DNA from: RGIG9060 sp045645985
GTDB taxonomy: Bacteria > Spirochaetota > Spirochaetia > Treponematales > Treponemataceae
NCBI GenBank assembly: GCA_045645985.1
Contig: JAZRJV010000051.1
Span: forward strand, 1-31,448
Reading direction: 5' to 3'
Length of the DNA: 31,448 nt
The notes below the pieces were generated by a model that saw only the letters and a list, made by a program, of their open reading frames with translations, did no database searches and had not been told where the DNA came from. Below, piece by piece: positions 7,798 to 15,488 of this stretch. A program made the translations under genes and the position numbers. The number at the start of each line of letters is the position of its first letter. Within the stretch, counting starts at the first letter, position 1.

Positions 7798-8877
7798 TTG
7801 GAAAAGAATCCATTTGAAATAGATTTTGAAGAATATATTCGCCATACAGATGCAAGTAAAAAAGATAAAACTCTTGCATGGTCCACTGCCATTGGTTTGC
7901 AACAAGTTGATGGACTAAAACCTTCTTCTTATCTGTATGAAACTGCAAAAAAGAATATTGAGGGTGAACTTTCTTTTGATGATGCCAAAAATCTTATTGA
8001 TTCATATTATGAAAGTCGTACTTCCAGAACTGATGATGAAGATGAACGAACAGAAGAAGCTGATAAAGTTTCAACTCGAATTGCTCAAATTTTAAGCGAA
8101 CCTTCTTTTAATTTTAGTCCATCTCATCTAATTGCAATTCATAAAAGACTTTTTGAAGGTATTTTTAAATTCGCAGGAAAAATCAGAGATTATGATATTA
8201 CAAAAAAAGAATGGGTTTTGAATGGAGATACAGTAATGTACGGAGCCGCCTTTGAATTAAAGTCTGCTCTTGATTATGATTTTGAACAAGAAAGAGCATT
8301 TAATTATAAAGGACTTTCTAATGATGAAATTGTAAAACACATAACTTTTTTTGTTTCAAGACTTTGGCAAATTCATGTATTTGGAGAAGGTAACACAAGA
8401 ACAACAGCTGTATTTACAATAAAATATCTTCGTTCTCTTGGATATAAAGCAGATAACGATATATTCGCAGAAAACAGTTGGTATTTTAGAAATGCACTTG
8501 TACGGGCTAACTATAAAAATCTAAAAAACGGAATTCAAGAAAATCCAATTTATTTGGAACGATTTTTTCGTAATTTGATTTTAGATGAAAATAATGAATT
8601 AAAAAATCGTTATACACATATTGATTATGATGAATATGTAAAAAAGTTCGGAGTAAATGAAGAAAATTCGGAGAAAAAGTTCGGAGATAATCAAAAAAGT
8701 TCGGAGATAATTCTTGAACTCTTAAAAGAAAATCCAAAACTTTCTGCAAAAAAACTTTCTGAACAAATCGGAATAACAAGTCGTGCAGTAGAAAAACAGC
8801 TCGCTGTGCTGATAGAGAAAGGCTTTTTAAAACGAGTAGGCTCCCCAAAAGGCGGTCACTGGGAAGTTTTAGACTGA
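7798..8877 (+). CDS. Fic-family protein with C-terminal winged helix, embedded in the hsd operon
   Basis: The 359-residue Fic-fold enzyme carries the motif H-V-F-G-E-G-N-T-R-T-T-A (about residues 193-204). The canonical motif is HPFx(D/E)GN(G/K)RxxR; here the residue after GN is Thr and the last Arg is Ala, so nucleotide chemistry may differ from ordinary AMPylation. N-terminal helices (about 1-100) include AWSTAIGLQQVDGLKPS, typical of RM-associated Fic proteins. Residues about 305-359 form a winged-helix domain (LSAKKLSEQIGITSRAVEKQL), suggesting DNA binding. The start is TTG at 7798, with AGGAG 9 nt upstream. A linker (about 281-305) is encoded by three near-repeats of AAAAGTTCGGAG. Its place between hsdM and hsdS points to a regulatory or guard role in the RM locus, which is an inference. 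Confidence 0.85.
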   Translation: MEKNPFEIDFEEYIRHTDASKKDKTLAWSTAIGLQQVDGLKPSSYLYETAKKNIEGELSFDDAKNLIDSYYESRTSRTDDEDERTEEADKVSTRIAQILSEPSFNFSPSHLIAIHKRLFEGIFKFAGKIRDYDITKKEWVLNGDTVMYGAAFELKSALDYDFEQERAFNYKGLSNDEIVKHITFFVSRLWQIHVFGEGNTRTTAVFTIKYLRSLGYKADNDIFAENSWYFRNALVRANYKNLKNGIQENPIYLERFFRNLILDENNELKNRYTHIDYDEYVKKFGVNEENSEKKFGDNQKSSEIILELLKENPKLSAKKLSEQIGITSRAVEKQLAVLIEKGFLKRVGSPKGGHWEVLD

Positions 8878-8960
8878 AAGGAATATTTTATGATAAAAAC
8901 ATCCACACGGATTGAACTTTACTACTAAAGTCGACAAAATAAAAATGGGAGGAAAACTAA

Positions 8961-9179
8961 TTGGCAAAAACTTATACCATTCCTAAATTACCACTTGGAA
9001 TTGATCTTGAAACAAAAGAAATTCTCAAACAAGTTAATCTTGCAAATAAAGCGTTGGCAGAATTAAAAGGACGTGCTCATTCGGATATGTACCCAAAATA
9101 TCGTTTTCGGGTACATGTTGATGACATTATGTACCCAAAATGTGGATTTTGGGTACATAAGATGCAAAAGGAAAATTAA
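8961..9179 (+). pseudogene. Remnant of a second Fic gene (N-terminal part) carrying palindromic repeats
   Basis: This 72-codon frame starts at TTG 8961 behind a strong SD (GGGAGGA). Residues 6-39 (PKLPLGIDLETKEILK, then ANKALAELKG) match the N-terminal segment of Fic/DOC proteins of the SoFic-like group, usually followed by some 300 more residues. Here the match stops after residue 40 and the frame runs into two in-frame palindromic repeats coding MYPK...VH twice, then a short tail ending 1 bp before hsdS. It is best read as a truncated gene. It could still give a short peptide, and its translation could feed ribosomes into hsdS. The gap before it (8878-8960) holds only a 12-codon frame with an SD. 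Confidence 0.65.
9087..9158 (+). repeat. Two tandem in-frame palindromic repeats, 42-bp period
   Basis: Unit 2 is a perfect 13-bp stem (9129-9141 with 9146-9158, loop GTGG). Unit 1 (9087-9116) is an imperfect version with the same ATGTACCC...GGGTACAT ends. The starts are 42 bp (14 codons) apart, so the reading frame is preserved and both units encode Met-Tyr-Pro-Lys...Val-His. The arrangement recalls the Rickettsia palindromic elements found inside reading frames. Confidence 0.75.
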
Positions 9180-10754
9180 ATGGCAAAGATAAAAAAAGAC
9201 ACAAGTTTAAGAAAAGCAATTCTCCAAGCAGCCATCACTGGTCAGTTGGTTAGTAATGTAGAAGGGGAAACTGAAACGGGTAAACAACTTTTAGACAGAA
9301 TTATAGAAGAACGCAATAAAAAACTTCTTGCCGAATGGGAAGAAAAACTCAAAGAAAATCCAAAAACTAAAAAGCCTACTCAAATTGTGGCAAGTGAAAT
9401 AGATGATGAAGATATTCCGTTTGAAATTCCAGAGAGTTGGTGTTGGTGTCGGTTGGGGGAGATTTGTAATGAAATCAAGAGAGGTAAATCACCAAAATAT
9501 GCAGAAAAAAGTGACTATTTAGCATTTGCTCAAAAATGCAATGCGAAAACAGGAGAAATTGATTTATCTCTTGCTTTATATCTTGATGAAAAAACTATCG
9601 GTAGATATTCAGAAGAAGACAATCTTATTCAAGGAGACATAGTAATTAACTCTACTGGTGGTGGAACAATGGGACGTGTTGGTTATTATGAAACAAAGGT
9701 TCCTGCAGAAATAAAAGGTGTTTATCCAGATAGTCATGTCACAGTAATTCGTTCAATTGGAAATTTAAATCAGAAGTATCTTTATTATTTTCTAAAACTT
9801 AATCAACCTATATTGGAAAAATGCGGAACAGGATCTACAAATCAAACTGAACTTAAACCAGCAGTTTTGTCGAACTTTTTTATCCCTCTCCCACCACTTG
9901 CGGTGCAAAATGCCATTGTTGCAAAATTAGAAGAAGTTCTGCCATTAGTGGATGCTTACGAAAACGTAGTTCTTCAAAAAGAAGAATTAAAAGCCGCTCT
10001 TCCAGATACTCTAAAAAAAGCCATTTTGCAAGAAGCAATTCAAGGAAAACTTACAGAGGATTGGCGAAAAACTGCCACAATAGAAGAAACAGGCAAACAA
10101 CTTTTAGACAGAATAATTGAAGAACGCAACGCAAAACTTCTCGCTGAATGGGAAGAAAAACTAAAAGACAACCCAAAAGCCAAGAAGCCTACTCTCATTG
10201 TGGCAAGTGAGATAGATGAAGAAGATATTCCGTTTGAAGTGCCAGATAGTTGGTGTTGGTGTAGATTGGGGGATGTGGGTGACTGGAAAGCTGGTTCAAC
10301 TCCATCTCGTTCAAATCCAAAATTTTATAATGGAAATATTCCTTGGTTAAAAACTGGTGATTTAACCGATGACTTTGTAGATGTCATTCCAGAATGTATC
10401 TCAGAAATAGCTCTCGAATCATGTTCTATAAGATTAAATCCTGTTGGCTCTGTATTAATTGCAATGTATGGGGCAACAATTGGGAAACTTGGAATCTTGA
10501 ATATTGAAGCAACAACAAATCAAGCCTGTTGTGCTTGTATTACGCACGAGCCTATATCTAATAAATATTTGTTTTATTATTTAATGTCTCAAAAAAAGGC
10601 TCTTACAGAAAAAGCAGAAGGTGGAGCCCAACCTAATATTTCAAGAGAAAAGCTTGTTATTCATCCATTTCCCCTTCCACCACTTGCCGAACAAAAAAAG
10701 ATTGTAGAAATAATAGACCAGATGTTGCCTTTGTGCGAAAAATTGGGAGGGTGA
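9180..10754 (+). CDS. hsdS: Type I restriction-modification system, specificity subunit HsdS
   Basis: The 524-residue HsdS has the expected two-half layout. Each half consists of a helical conserved region followed by a variable target-recognition domain (TRD). The conserved blocks (about residues 31-93 and 303-365) are nearly identical, with TGKQLLDRIIEERN, LLAEWEEKLK and SWCWCRLG in both. The TRDs (about 95-250 and 366-510) are unrelated to each other, so the recognition site should be bipartite and asymmetric. Each half ends in FPLPPLAEQ-like helices (LPPLAVQ, LPPLAEQ). The direct repeat in the DNA (about 9270-9460 and 10087-10277) is a natural site for TRD exchange. The SD AAGGAAA precedes the ATG. 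The last 57 bp recur downstream at 11423-11478. Confidence 0.95.
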   Translation: MAKIKKDTSLRKAILQAAITGQLVSNVEGETETGKQLLDRIIEERNKKLLAEWEEKLKENPKTKKPTQIVASEIDDEDIPFEIPESWCWCRLGEICNEIKRGKSPKYAEKSDYLAFAQKCNAKTGEIDLSLALYLDEKTIGRYSEEDNLIQGDIVINSTGGGTMGRVGYYETKVPAEIKGVYPDSHVTVIRSIGNLNQKYLYYFLKLNQPILEKCGTGSTNQTELKPAVLSNFFIPLPPLAVQNAIVAKLEEVLPLVDAYENVVLQKEELKAALPDTLKKAILQEAIQGKLTEDWRKTATIEETGKQLLDRIIEERNAKLLAEWEEKLKDNPKAKKPTLIVASEIDEEDIPFEVPDSWCWCRLGDVGDWKAGSTPSRSNPKFYNGNIPWLKTGDLTDDFVDVIPECISEIALESCSIRLNPVGSVLIAMYGATIGKLGILNIEATTNQACCACITHEPISNKYLFYYLMSQKKALTEKAEGGAQPNISREKLVIHPFPLPPLAEQKKIVEIIDQMLPLCEKLGG

Positions 10755-10759
10755 GGAAT

Positions 10760-11398
10760 ATGGATAATGAAACTTATTTTTATGAATTAGACAGTAGAAT
10801 TTCACAAATACAAAATTTAAGAAAACAATGTGCATCTCTTGCACAAGGGATTATTGGAGAAAATTTACTAAAAGAAGATTTCTTCTTTTGTGCAGCTCTT
10901 GATCGTTGTATTCAGTTATCTGAAGGTTTTATTCCTTTATTACAACAAAGGAATTTGACTTGTGTGGGGGCTATGCTCCGTTTACAAATGGATAACTGTA
11001 TGAGAACGTATGCTCCATTTACAGCAGAAAACAAAGATGCTGTTATAGATTGTATTATCAATGGTGAAAAAATAGGAAATCAAAAAGATTTAGAAGGTAA
11101 TAAATTAACGGATTATAATTTAAAAAATAAGATGTCAAAGTTTAATGAGTCTTTTCCCAAAGTATATGATCAAGCAAGTGGATTTATTCATCTTTCTCAT
11201 AAAGCTTTTTATCAGACTGTATCAAATGTCAGTAAATGTACTATTTCATGTCAAATAGGTTGTCCTTTACAAGAACGGTTTAATCCGAAGTTATTGGAAG
11301 CAGCAGATGCATTTATTCATTTTACAAAATTATTCTATAGTTTCCTTTTTAAGATTATAAATGCTAAGAAAAATTTTGATAAAATGCAAGAAGAGTAA
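10760..11398 (+). CDS. Uncharacterised protein between hsdS and the DUF262 genes
   Basis: This is a 212-residue soluble protein of mostly helical composition, with no signal peptide or membrane segment. I chose the ATG at 10760 (frame also open from 10733) because the hsdS end supplies GGAGGGTGAGG just upstream. Visible segments are CIQLSEGFIPLLQQRN, an MLRLQMDNCMRTY helix and GFIHLSHKAFYQ. The Arg-rich helix and the later Ser-Gly-Phe-Ile-His segment loosely recall HEPN-like helical proteins, but there is no clear R-x4-6-H motif and I do not assign a family. It lies 5 bp after hsdS and is followed by a second copy of the hsdS 3' end, so it appears to have been inserted as a unit behind hsdS. 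A defence or RM-accessory role is inferred from position only. Confidence 0.8.
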   Translation: MDNETYFYELDSRISQIQNLRKQCASLAQGIIGENLLKEDFFFCAALDRCIQLSEGFIPLLQQRNLTCVGAMLRLQMDNCMRTYAPFTAENKDAVIDCIINGEKIGNQKDLEGNKLTDYNLKNKMSKFNESFPKVYDQASGFIHLSHKAFYQTVSNVSKCTISCQIGCPLQERFNPKLLEAADAFIHFTKLFYSFLFKIINAKKNFDKMQEE

Positions 11399-11422
11399 CT
11401 TAGAATAAATTAATATAAACAC

Positions 11423-11483
11423 GATTGTAGAATTAATCGAAGAAATGTTGCCTTTGTGTGAAAAGTTGGAGGGTGAGGTATGA
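11423..11483 (+). pseudogene. Footprint of a second hsdS 3' end
   Basis: The stretch 11423-11478 repeats the last 57 bp of hsdS (10700-10756) with about 85% identity and one 1-bp indel. It translates as IVELIEEMLPLCEKLEGEV before a stop at 11481, matching the HsdS end IVEIIDQMLPLCEKLGG. The copy also supplies the SD (GGAGGGTGAGG) for the next gene, whose ATG (11480) overlaps the stop of the remnant. It is a scar of a former or recombined hsdS directly upstream of the DUF262 gene. Confidence 0.75.
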
Positions 11484-12826
11484 GTAATAAAGCTTATATA
11501 TCTAGCGTTAAGAAATTATTGAAGGAAAGTCTTGTTATTCCTAATTATCAAAGACCTTATAAATGGACTCCCAAAAATATTGAGGAGTTACTTTTAGATA
11601 TTAATACTGCTATAGAAAATAAAGATAGGTTAAGTGAAAATTTTAAATATAGAATTGGAACTGTTATACTTCATGAAAATAACGATAAATTTGCAATTGT
11701 AGACGGGCAACAACGCATTATTTCCCTTGCACTTGTATGTGATGTACTTGGAAAATCTGATTATTGTAAGTCAATAAATAAAGCAGACAAAAAATCCGAT
11801 ACGTATAAAGTATTAAATGAAAAAACAACTTTGAATAATATAAATAAAAATAAAGAATTTATTACAGATTGGTTTTGTACAAGAAAAAATAAAAAAGAAG
11901 AATTCATTAAAGCAATGAACTCATTATTAGAAGTTGTTGTGATTACAGTTACAGAACAGGCTGAAGCATTTCAACTTTTTGATTCTCAAAATTCACGAGG
12001 GAAAACGTTAGATCCTCACGATTTATTAAAAGCATATCATCTTCGTGAAATGAAAGAAAAGGTTTCTGAAATGGAAGAAGTTGTACGTAATTGGGAGTCA
12101 ACAAAATCCTCAGAAATTCGAACTTTATTCAATTGCTTTTTATTTCCAATATATAATTGGTGCAATAATCTTAAAGATAAAGAATTTACAGCAAAAGAAA
12201 TCAATTTATATAAGGGTGTAAAAGAATCGCTTCCCTATACCTATGTAGACAAAGTTAAAAAGACAATGCCTATTTATCAAATAATAGAACCATTTATTGC
12301 AGGCGAAGAATTTTTTAAATATGTTGATCATTATATATTAACTATAAATTATTTAAGAAAAGCCTTATATGAAGAAGATGTTTTTGCACCATATAAAAAA
12401 ATTATCTTAGATAAAAATAATAATCTTGAAAATTTTCATGATGAAGAACTATCTAAGAAGGCAAGTTCTATTTATTATGCATTTAATTTATTCTTGTCTG
12501 TTTTTCTTTTATATTACGATAAATTTCATAATTTTGATGAAGTTGCGATAAAAAAATTATTTATATGGGCTTTTATGATAAGGGTAGATATGGAAAAACT
12601 TGGATACGATACTATTAACAAATATGCACTTGGTGAAGATAATAATGATTATTCAAATAAAATTCCTATGTTTAAACTTATTTCGTTAGCTAGAAATCAT
12701 AGTGAAATTTCAAATTTGCAAATTTCTACTGAAGGAAGAAGGGGTAAATTGAATAAGAAAGATACTTGGTTCAATCTTCAAAATAATTTAAATTCTCTAA
12801 AGATGGGTGATTCTAAAAATGGCTAA
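11480..12826 (+). CDS. DUF262 (GmrS/ParB-like) protein, first of a pair
   Basis: The 448-residue protein has the DUF262 fold hallmarks: IPNYQRPYKW near residues 20-29, VDGQQRI near 75-81, and the FDSQNSRGKTLDPHDLLKAYH block near 170-190. This nucleotide-dependent ParB/sulfiredoxin-like domain is found in GmrSD and BrxU (modification-dependent restriction) and SspE (phosphorothioate defence). The rest (about 200-448) is helical, and I see no DUF1524 HNH motif, so this subunit probably lacks nuclease activity. The SD comes from the hsdS-tail remnant. The 3' end overlaps the next gene by 8 bp, so the two are translationally coupled and likely form one complex. Confidence 0.85.
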   Translation: MSNKAYISSVKKLLKESLVIPNYQRPYKWTPKNIEELLLDINTAIENKDRLSENFKYRIGTVILHENNDKFAIVDGQQRIISLALVCDVLGKSDYCKSINKADKKSDTYKVLNEKTTLNNINKNKEFITDWFCTRKNKKEEFIKAMNSLLEVVVITVTEQAEAFQLFDSQNSRGKTLDPHDLLKAYHLREMKEKVSEMEEVVRNWESTKSSEIRTLFNCFLFPIYNWCNNLKDKEFTAKEINLYKGVKESLPYTYVDKVKKTMPIYQIIEPFIAGEEFFKYVDHYILTINYLRKALYEEDVFAPYKKIILDKNNNLENFHDEELSKKASSIYYAFNLFLSVFLLYYDKFHNFDEVAIKKLFIWAFMIRVDMEKLGYDTINKYALGEDNNDYSNKIPMFKLISLARNHSEISNLQISTEGRRGKLNKKDTWFNLQNNLNSLKMGDSKNG

Positions 12827-14984
12827 AAAAGAAGAAAGTAATAATCAAATATTGTCTTATCATATTTTAGAAGATGAAAAAAATATTTTTGATTCAGATA
12901 AAAAATTTAAAATTCCTCTTTATCAAAGAGAGTTTGCATGGGAATTTACAGAAATAACAGCCCTTATTGATGATATCTATGATTTTGAAGGCGATATTTA
13001 TTACATGGGCTCAATGATTGTTGCTGAACATGAAACTTATTTTGAAATTATTGATGGGCAACAAAGATTAACAGCTTTTTATTTATTGCTAAATTATTTA
13101 TCTCTTCAAGATAATGTTAATATTAGTAAAATAAAGACTAATTTAGTTTATGAATGTAGAGACAAATCAAAATATACATTAGATAATATAGATAAAATAA
13201 TTAAGAATGACAGTAAAGACATAGATGAAGAAATGTTAGAAGAAAATATTCTTAATGGATTGGACATTATAAAGCAATATTTTAAATCTAATAATATTGA
13301 TATACATAGATTTATTTCTAATCTAAAAAAAGTTGTAATATTCAAAATTCATGTTCCTGAAGATACAGATTTAAACAGATATTTTGAAATAATGAATACT
13401 CGTGGAGAACAATTAGAACAACAGGATATATTAAAAGCAAATTTAATGAGTTATCTAAATCATAATGATGGTGAAATTTTTGCTATTATTTGGAATGCTT
13501 GTAAAGATATGAGTGGTTATGTTCAAATGCATTTTAAGTATAAAAGAGTTGCTCCTCGAAATGCAATATTTAGTCGTACATGGAATAAAATACCATCAGA
13601 TGACTGGAAAAAATATAACGTATTAATTGATTGTGAGCAAAAAAAAGAAAATGATGAAGATGATGAAATCTACGATAAATACCAAAGTATTATTGATTTT
13701 CCATATTTTTTACTACATTGCCTAAAAACATATGCAATGAAAAATAACATAACAGATATACAAATATATCTTGATGATAAGAAGTTATTAAAAAGTTTTA
13801 ACAATGTTATTGACTCTTTTACTGACAATCAAAAGAAGATTTTTCCTAAAAATTTTATTTTACACTTACTAAAATCAAGGTTTTTATTTGATAAATATTT
13901 TATAAAAAGACGACATGAAAATCCTGATGATGATGGAGTATGGAGTTTACAAGAAATAAAAGAGAATAATGGTAAAAAACAACCAATAAATACTTTCGAA
14001 GATAGGAATGTATTAATGTTGCAAGCTGCACTTAGAGTTTCATATACTTCTCCTAAAAATATGAATTGGATAACAGAATGTCTTTCTTGTTTATTAAATG
14101 ATAATGAAGATTATATTCAGTTCATAGAAAATATATTAAAAGAATCAGTAATAAAAAATTTCTTGACTGTATCTAATTTTAGATATCTTGGAGTATCAAC
14201 TCCTCATGTTGTTTTTAATTATTTGGATTATTTATTATGGAAAGAGGATAGAAGAGTTTCATTCGATTTTGAATTTAGAAATTCTGTTGAACATTGGTAT
14301 CCACAAAATCCATCAGAGAATACTTTCCCACGATGGAGTAACAAGTATGGTCCAATAGATAGATTTGGTAATTTGTGTATCATTCAAAGAAATATCAATG
14401 CAAGATTTTCAAATAAAACACCTGAATCGAAAATACAGGATCATGAAAAAGTAATCAATAAAGGAAGTTTAAAACTTCGTAATATGAGAGACTCTACAGT
14501 AGAAACAGAAAACCTAAGAGCCCATAAAAATTGGATGATAAATAAATGTAAATCACATGAAAATGAAATGCTAGGAAAACTTTTTGAAGCCTGTAAGAAC
14601 TACAAAATTTTTTCTAAAATAGTATGTGACATATTAACAGCTTCTAAAGAACATAATTTTCAAAAATACATCCATAAAGATTTCAGTGATTATACAATAA
14701 CCAAATTAGACTATAGAGATGGTGTATTTATATATTTTTCAACAAATTATGATCATTCTGCATTTCAAATTGGATTTTGGAATGATAAAAAGAATAATCA
14801 TAAAGAATTACCTGATATACTTCAAAAGTTAGATTTTCCAGATTATTTTGAAAAAGGATATATAGAAAATAATGATAAATGGATTTATATAGATTTTACA
14901 TTTAAAGACATAATTTCTGAGAATATTATTGAAGATATAAAAAAATTATTGTTAAGCCTAAAAATAAGTAAAGGTAAAAATTAG
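12819..14984 (+). CDS. DUF262-DUF1524 protein, putative HNH-type defence nuclease, second of the pair
   Basis: The 721-residue product carries a second DUF262 domain: IPLYQREFAWEF, IDGQQRLTAFYLL and FEIMNTRGEQLEQQDILKANL, in the first 210 residues. A DUF1524 HNH-type nuclease region follows at about residues 490-560, with VEHWYPQNP and then GNLCIIQRNINARFSNKTPESK; its His and Asn are the expected catalytic positions. About 120 further C-terminal residues (rich in aromatic and acidic residues, after HNFQKYIH) form an extra domain I do not recognise. I chose the ATG at 12819 over GTG 12807 because of GGGTGA 8 nt upstream. The layout resembles BrxU and SspE, enzymes that restrict modified or unmodified phage DNA. 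Its coupling to a nuclease-less DUF262 partner suggests a two-subunit restriction system. Confidence 0.85.
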   Translation: MAKKEESNNQILSYHILEDEKNIFDSDKKFKIPLYQREFAWEFTEITALIDDIYDFEGDIYYMGSMIVAEHETYFEIIDGQQRLTAFYLLLNYLSLQDNVNISKIKTNLVYECRDKSKYTLDNIDKIIKNDSKDIDEEMLEENILNGLDIIKQYFKSNNIDIHRFISNLKKVVIFKIHVPEDTDLNRYFEIMNTRGEQLEQQDILKANLMSYLNHNDGEIFAIIWNACKDMSGYVQMHFKYKRVAPRNAIFSRTWNKIPSDDWKKYNVLIDCEQKKENDEDDEIYDKYQSIIDFPYFLLHCLKTYAMKNNITDIQIYLDDKKLLKSFNNVIDSFTDNQKKIFPKNFILHLLKSRFLFDKYFIKRRHENPDDDGVWSLQEIKENNGKKQPINTFEDRNVLMLQAALRVSYTSPKNMNWITECLSCLLNDNEDYIQFIENILKESVIKNFLTVSNFRYLGVSTPHVVFNYLDYLLWKEDRRVSFDFEFRNSVEHWYPQNPSENTFPRWSNKYGPIDRFGNLCIIQRNINARFSNKTPESKIQDHEKVINKGSLKLRNMRDSTVETENLRAHKNWMINKCKSHENEMLGKLFEACKNYKIFSKIVCDILTASKEHNFQKYIHKDFSDYTITKLDYRDGVFIYFSTNYDHSAFQIGFWNDKKNNHKELPDILQKLDFPDYFEKGYIENNDKWIYIDFTFKDIISENIIEDIKKLLLSLKISKGKN

Positions 14985-15199
14985 CAAGTTACATAAGTTT
15001 ATTTTTGCGAAAAAACTGCGACTTATTGGAGATTTTATCATGGTCATTTTAATAATGAAAATATAACACTCTATTCTTGCAAAAGAAGTTACAACAAGAC
15101 TTTTTTAGGATTAAACACCTACTTTTTGTAGGATTACTACAAATTCAGCACTTTCGGACGAATAAATTGGTCTAAAAAGTTTCTGTAAATAAAAAAAAC

Positions 15200-15264
15200 T
15201 TGACTTGCAATACATTCAGTATTAATATTTTACTCGGTTAAAACCGAGTCTGTGTCAACCGAGT
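15200..15264 (+). promoter_or_regulatory. Promoter followed by hairpin/operator-like repeats
   Basis: TTGACT (15200-15205) and TAATAT (15223-15228) are 17 bp apart. Just downstream are three copies of one 8-mer: ACTCGGTT (15232-15239), its inverse AACCGAGT (15242-15249, loop AA) and again AACCGAGT (15257-15264). The first copy can pair with either of the others. They could be operator half-sites over the transcription start or alternative hairpins at the 5' end of a small RNA. No ORF follows. Confidence 0.45.
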
Positions 15265-15319
15265 AAAGTGATAGTTATAACATTGCAAACGTAGATTCAT
15301 TTTATTCGTGAATTAATAG

Positions 15320-15395
15320 AGGTTTATGCTATAATAAAATGTAAACCAAAATGTAAACCTTAAAAAAAAGTTGAATGTAAACTTAGGTATAAACC
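15320..15395 (+). repeat. Short iterated repeats, possible integrase arm-type sites
   Basis: AAAATGTAAACC occurs twice in perfect tandem (15336-15347 and 15348-15359), followed by ATGTAAACT (near 15375) and GTATAAACC (near 15388). An inverted copy, AGGTTTA (15320-15326), precedes them. They lie 95-170 bp inside the tRNA scar, where arm-type integrase or excisionase sites normally sit. A replication iteron or a plain AT-rich repeat is the alternative. Confidence 0.45.
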
Positions 15396-15488
15396 TTGTA
15401 AATATGGCTAAATATCGTTGAATAATGCTGAAAATTCGTGTATTATATGGTAGATAACGATAAATATTCGGTATTAAAATAATATATA

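Larger units (their letters stand above)
14985..15488. other. Gene-free right end of the island
   Basis: No reading frame of useful length with an SD is visible in these 500 bp. The stretch holds a short hairpin (CCTAC-T5-GTAGG, 15118-15132), a consensus-like promoter followed by a hairpin (15200-15264), a TATAAT at 15330-15335, and a row of short TGTAAACC repeats (15320-15395). Non-coding DNA with protein-binding repeats next to an attachment site is typical of the end of a tyrosine-integrase element. Confidence 0.6.

Noticed and set aside
9270..10277. Two hsdS genes in tandem
   Set aside because: The long direct repeat is the normal internal duplication of conserved regions in one intact 524-residue HsdS with two recognition domains.
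10733..10759. Earlier start for the gene after hsdS
   Set aside because: The upstream codons lie inside the hsdS end; the ATG at 10760 has GGAGGGTGAGG directly upstream.
15330..15395. Plasmid replication origin with iterons
   Set aside because: There are only two perfect repeats, no rep gene is nearby, and the location beside a tRNA scar explains them better as integrase or excisionase sites.
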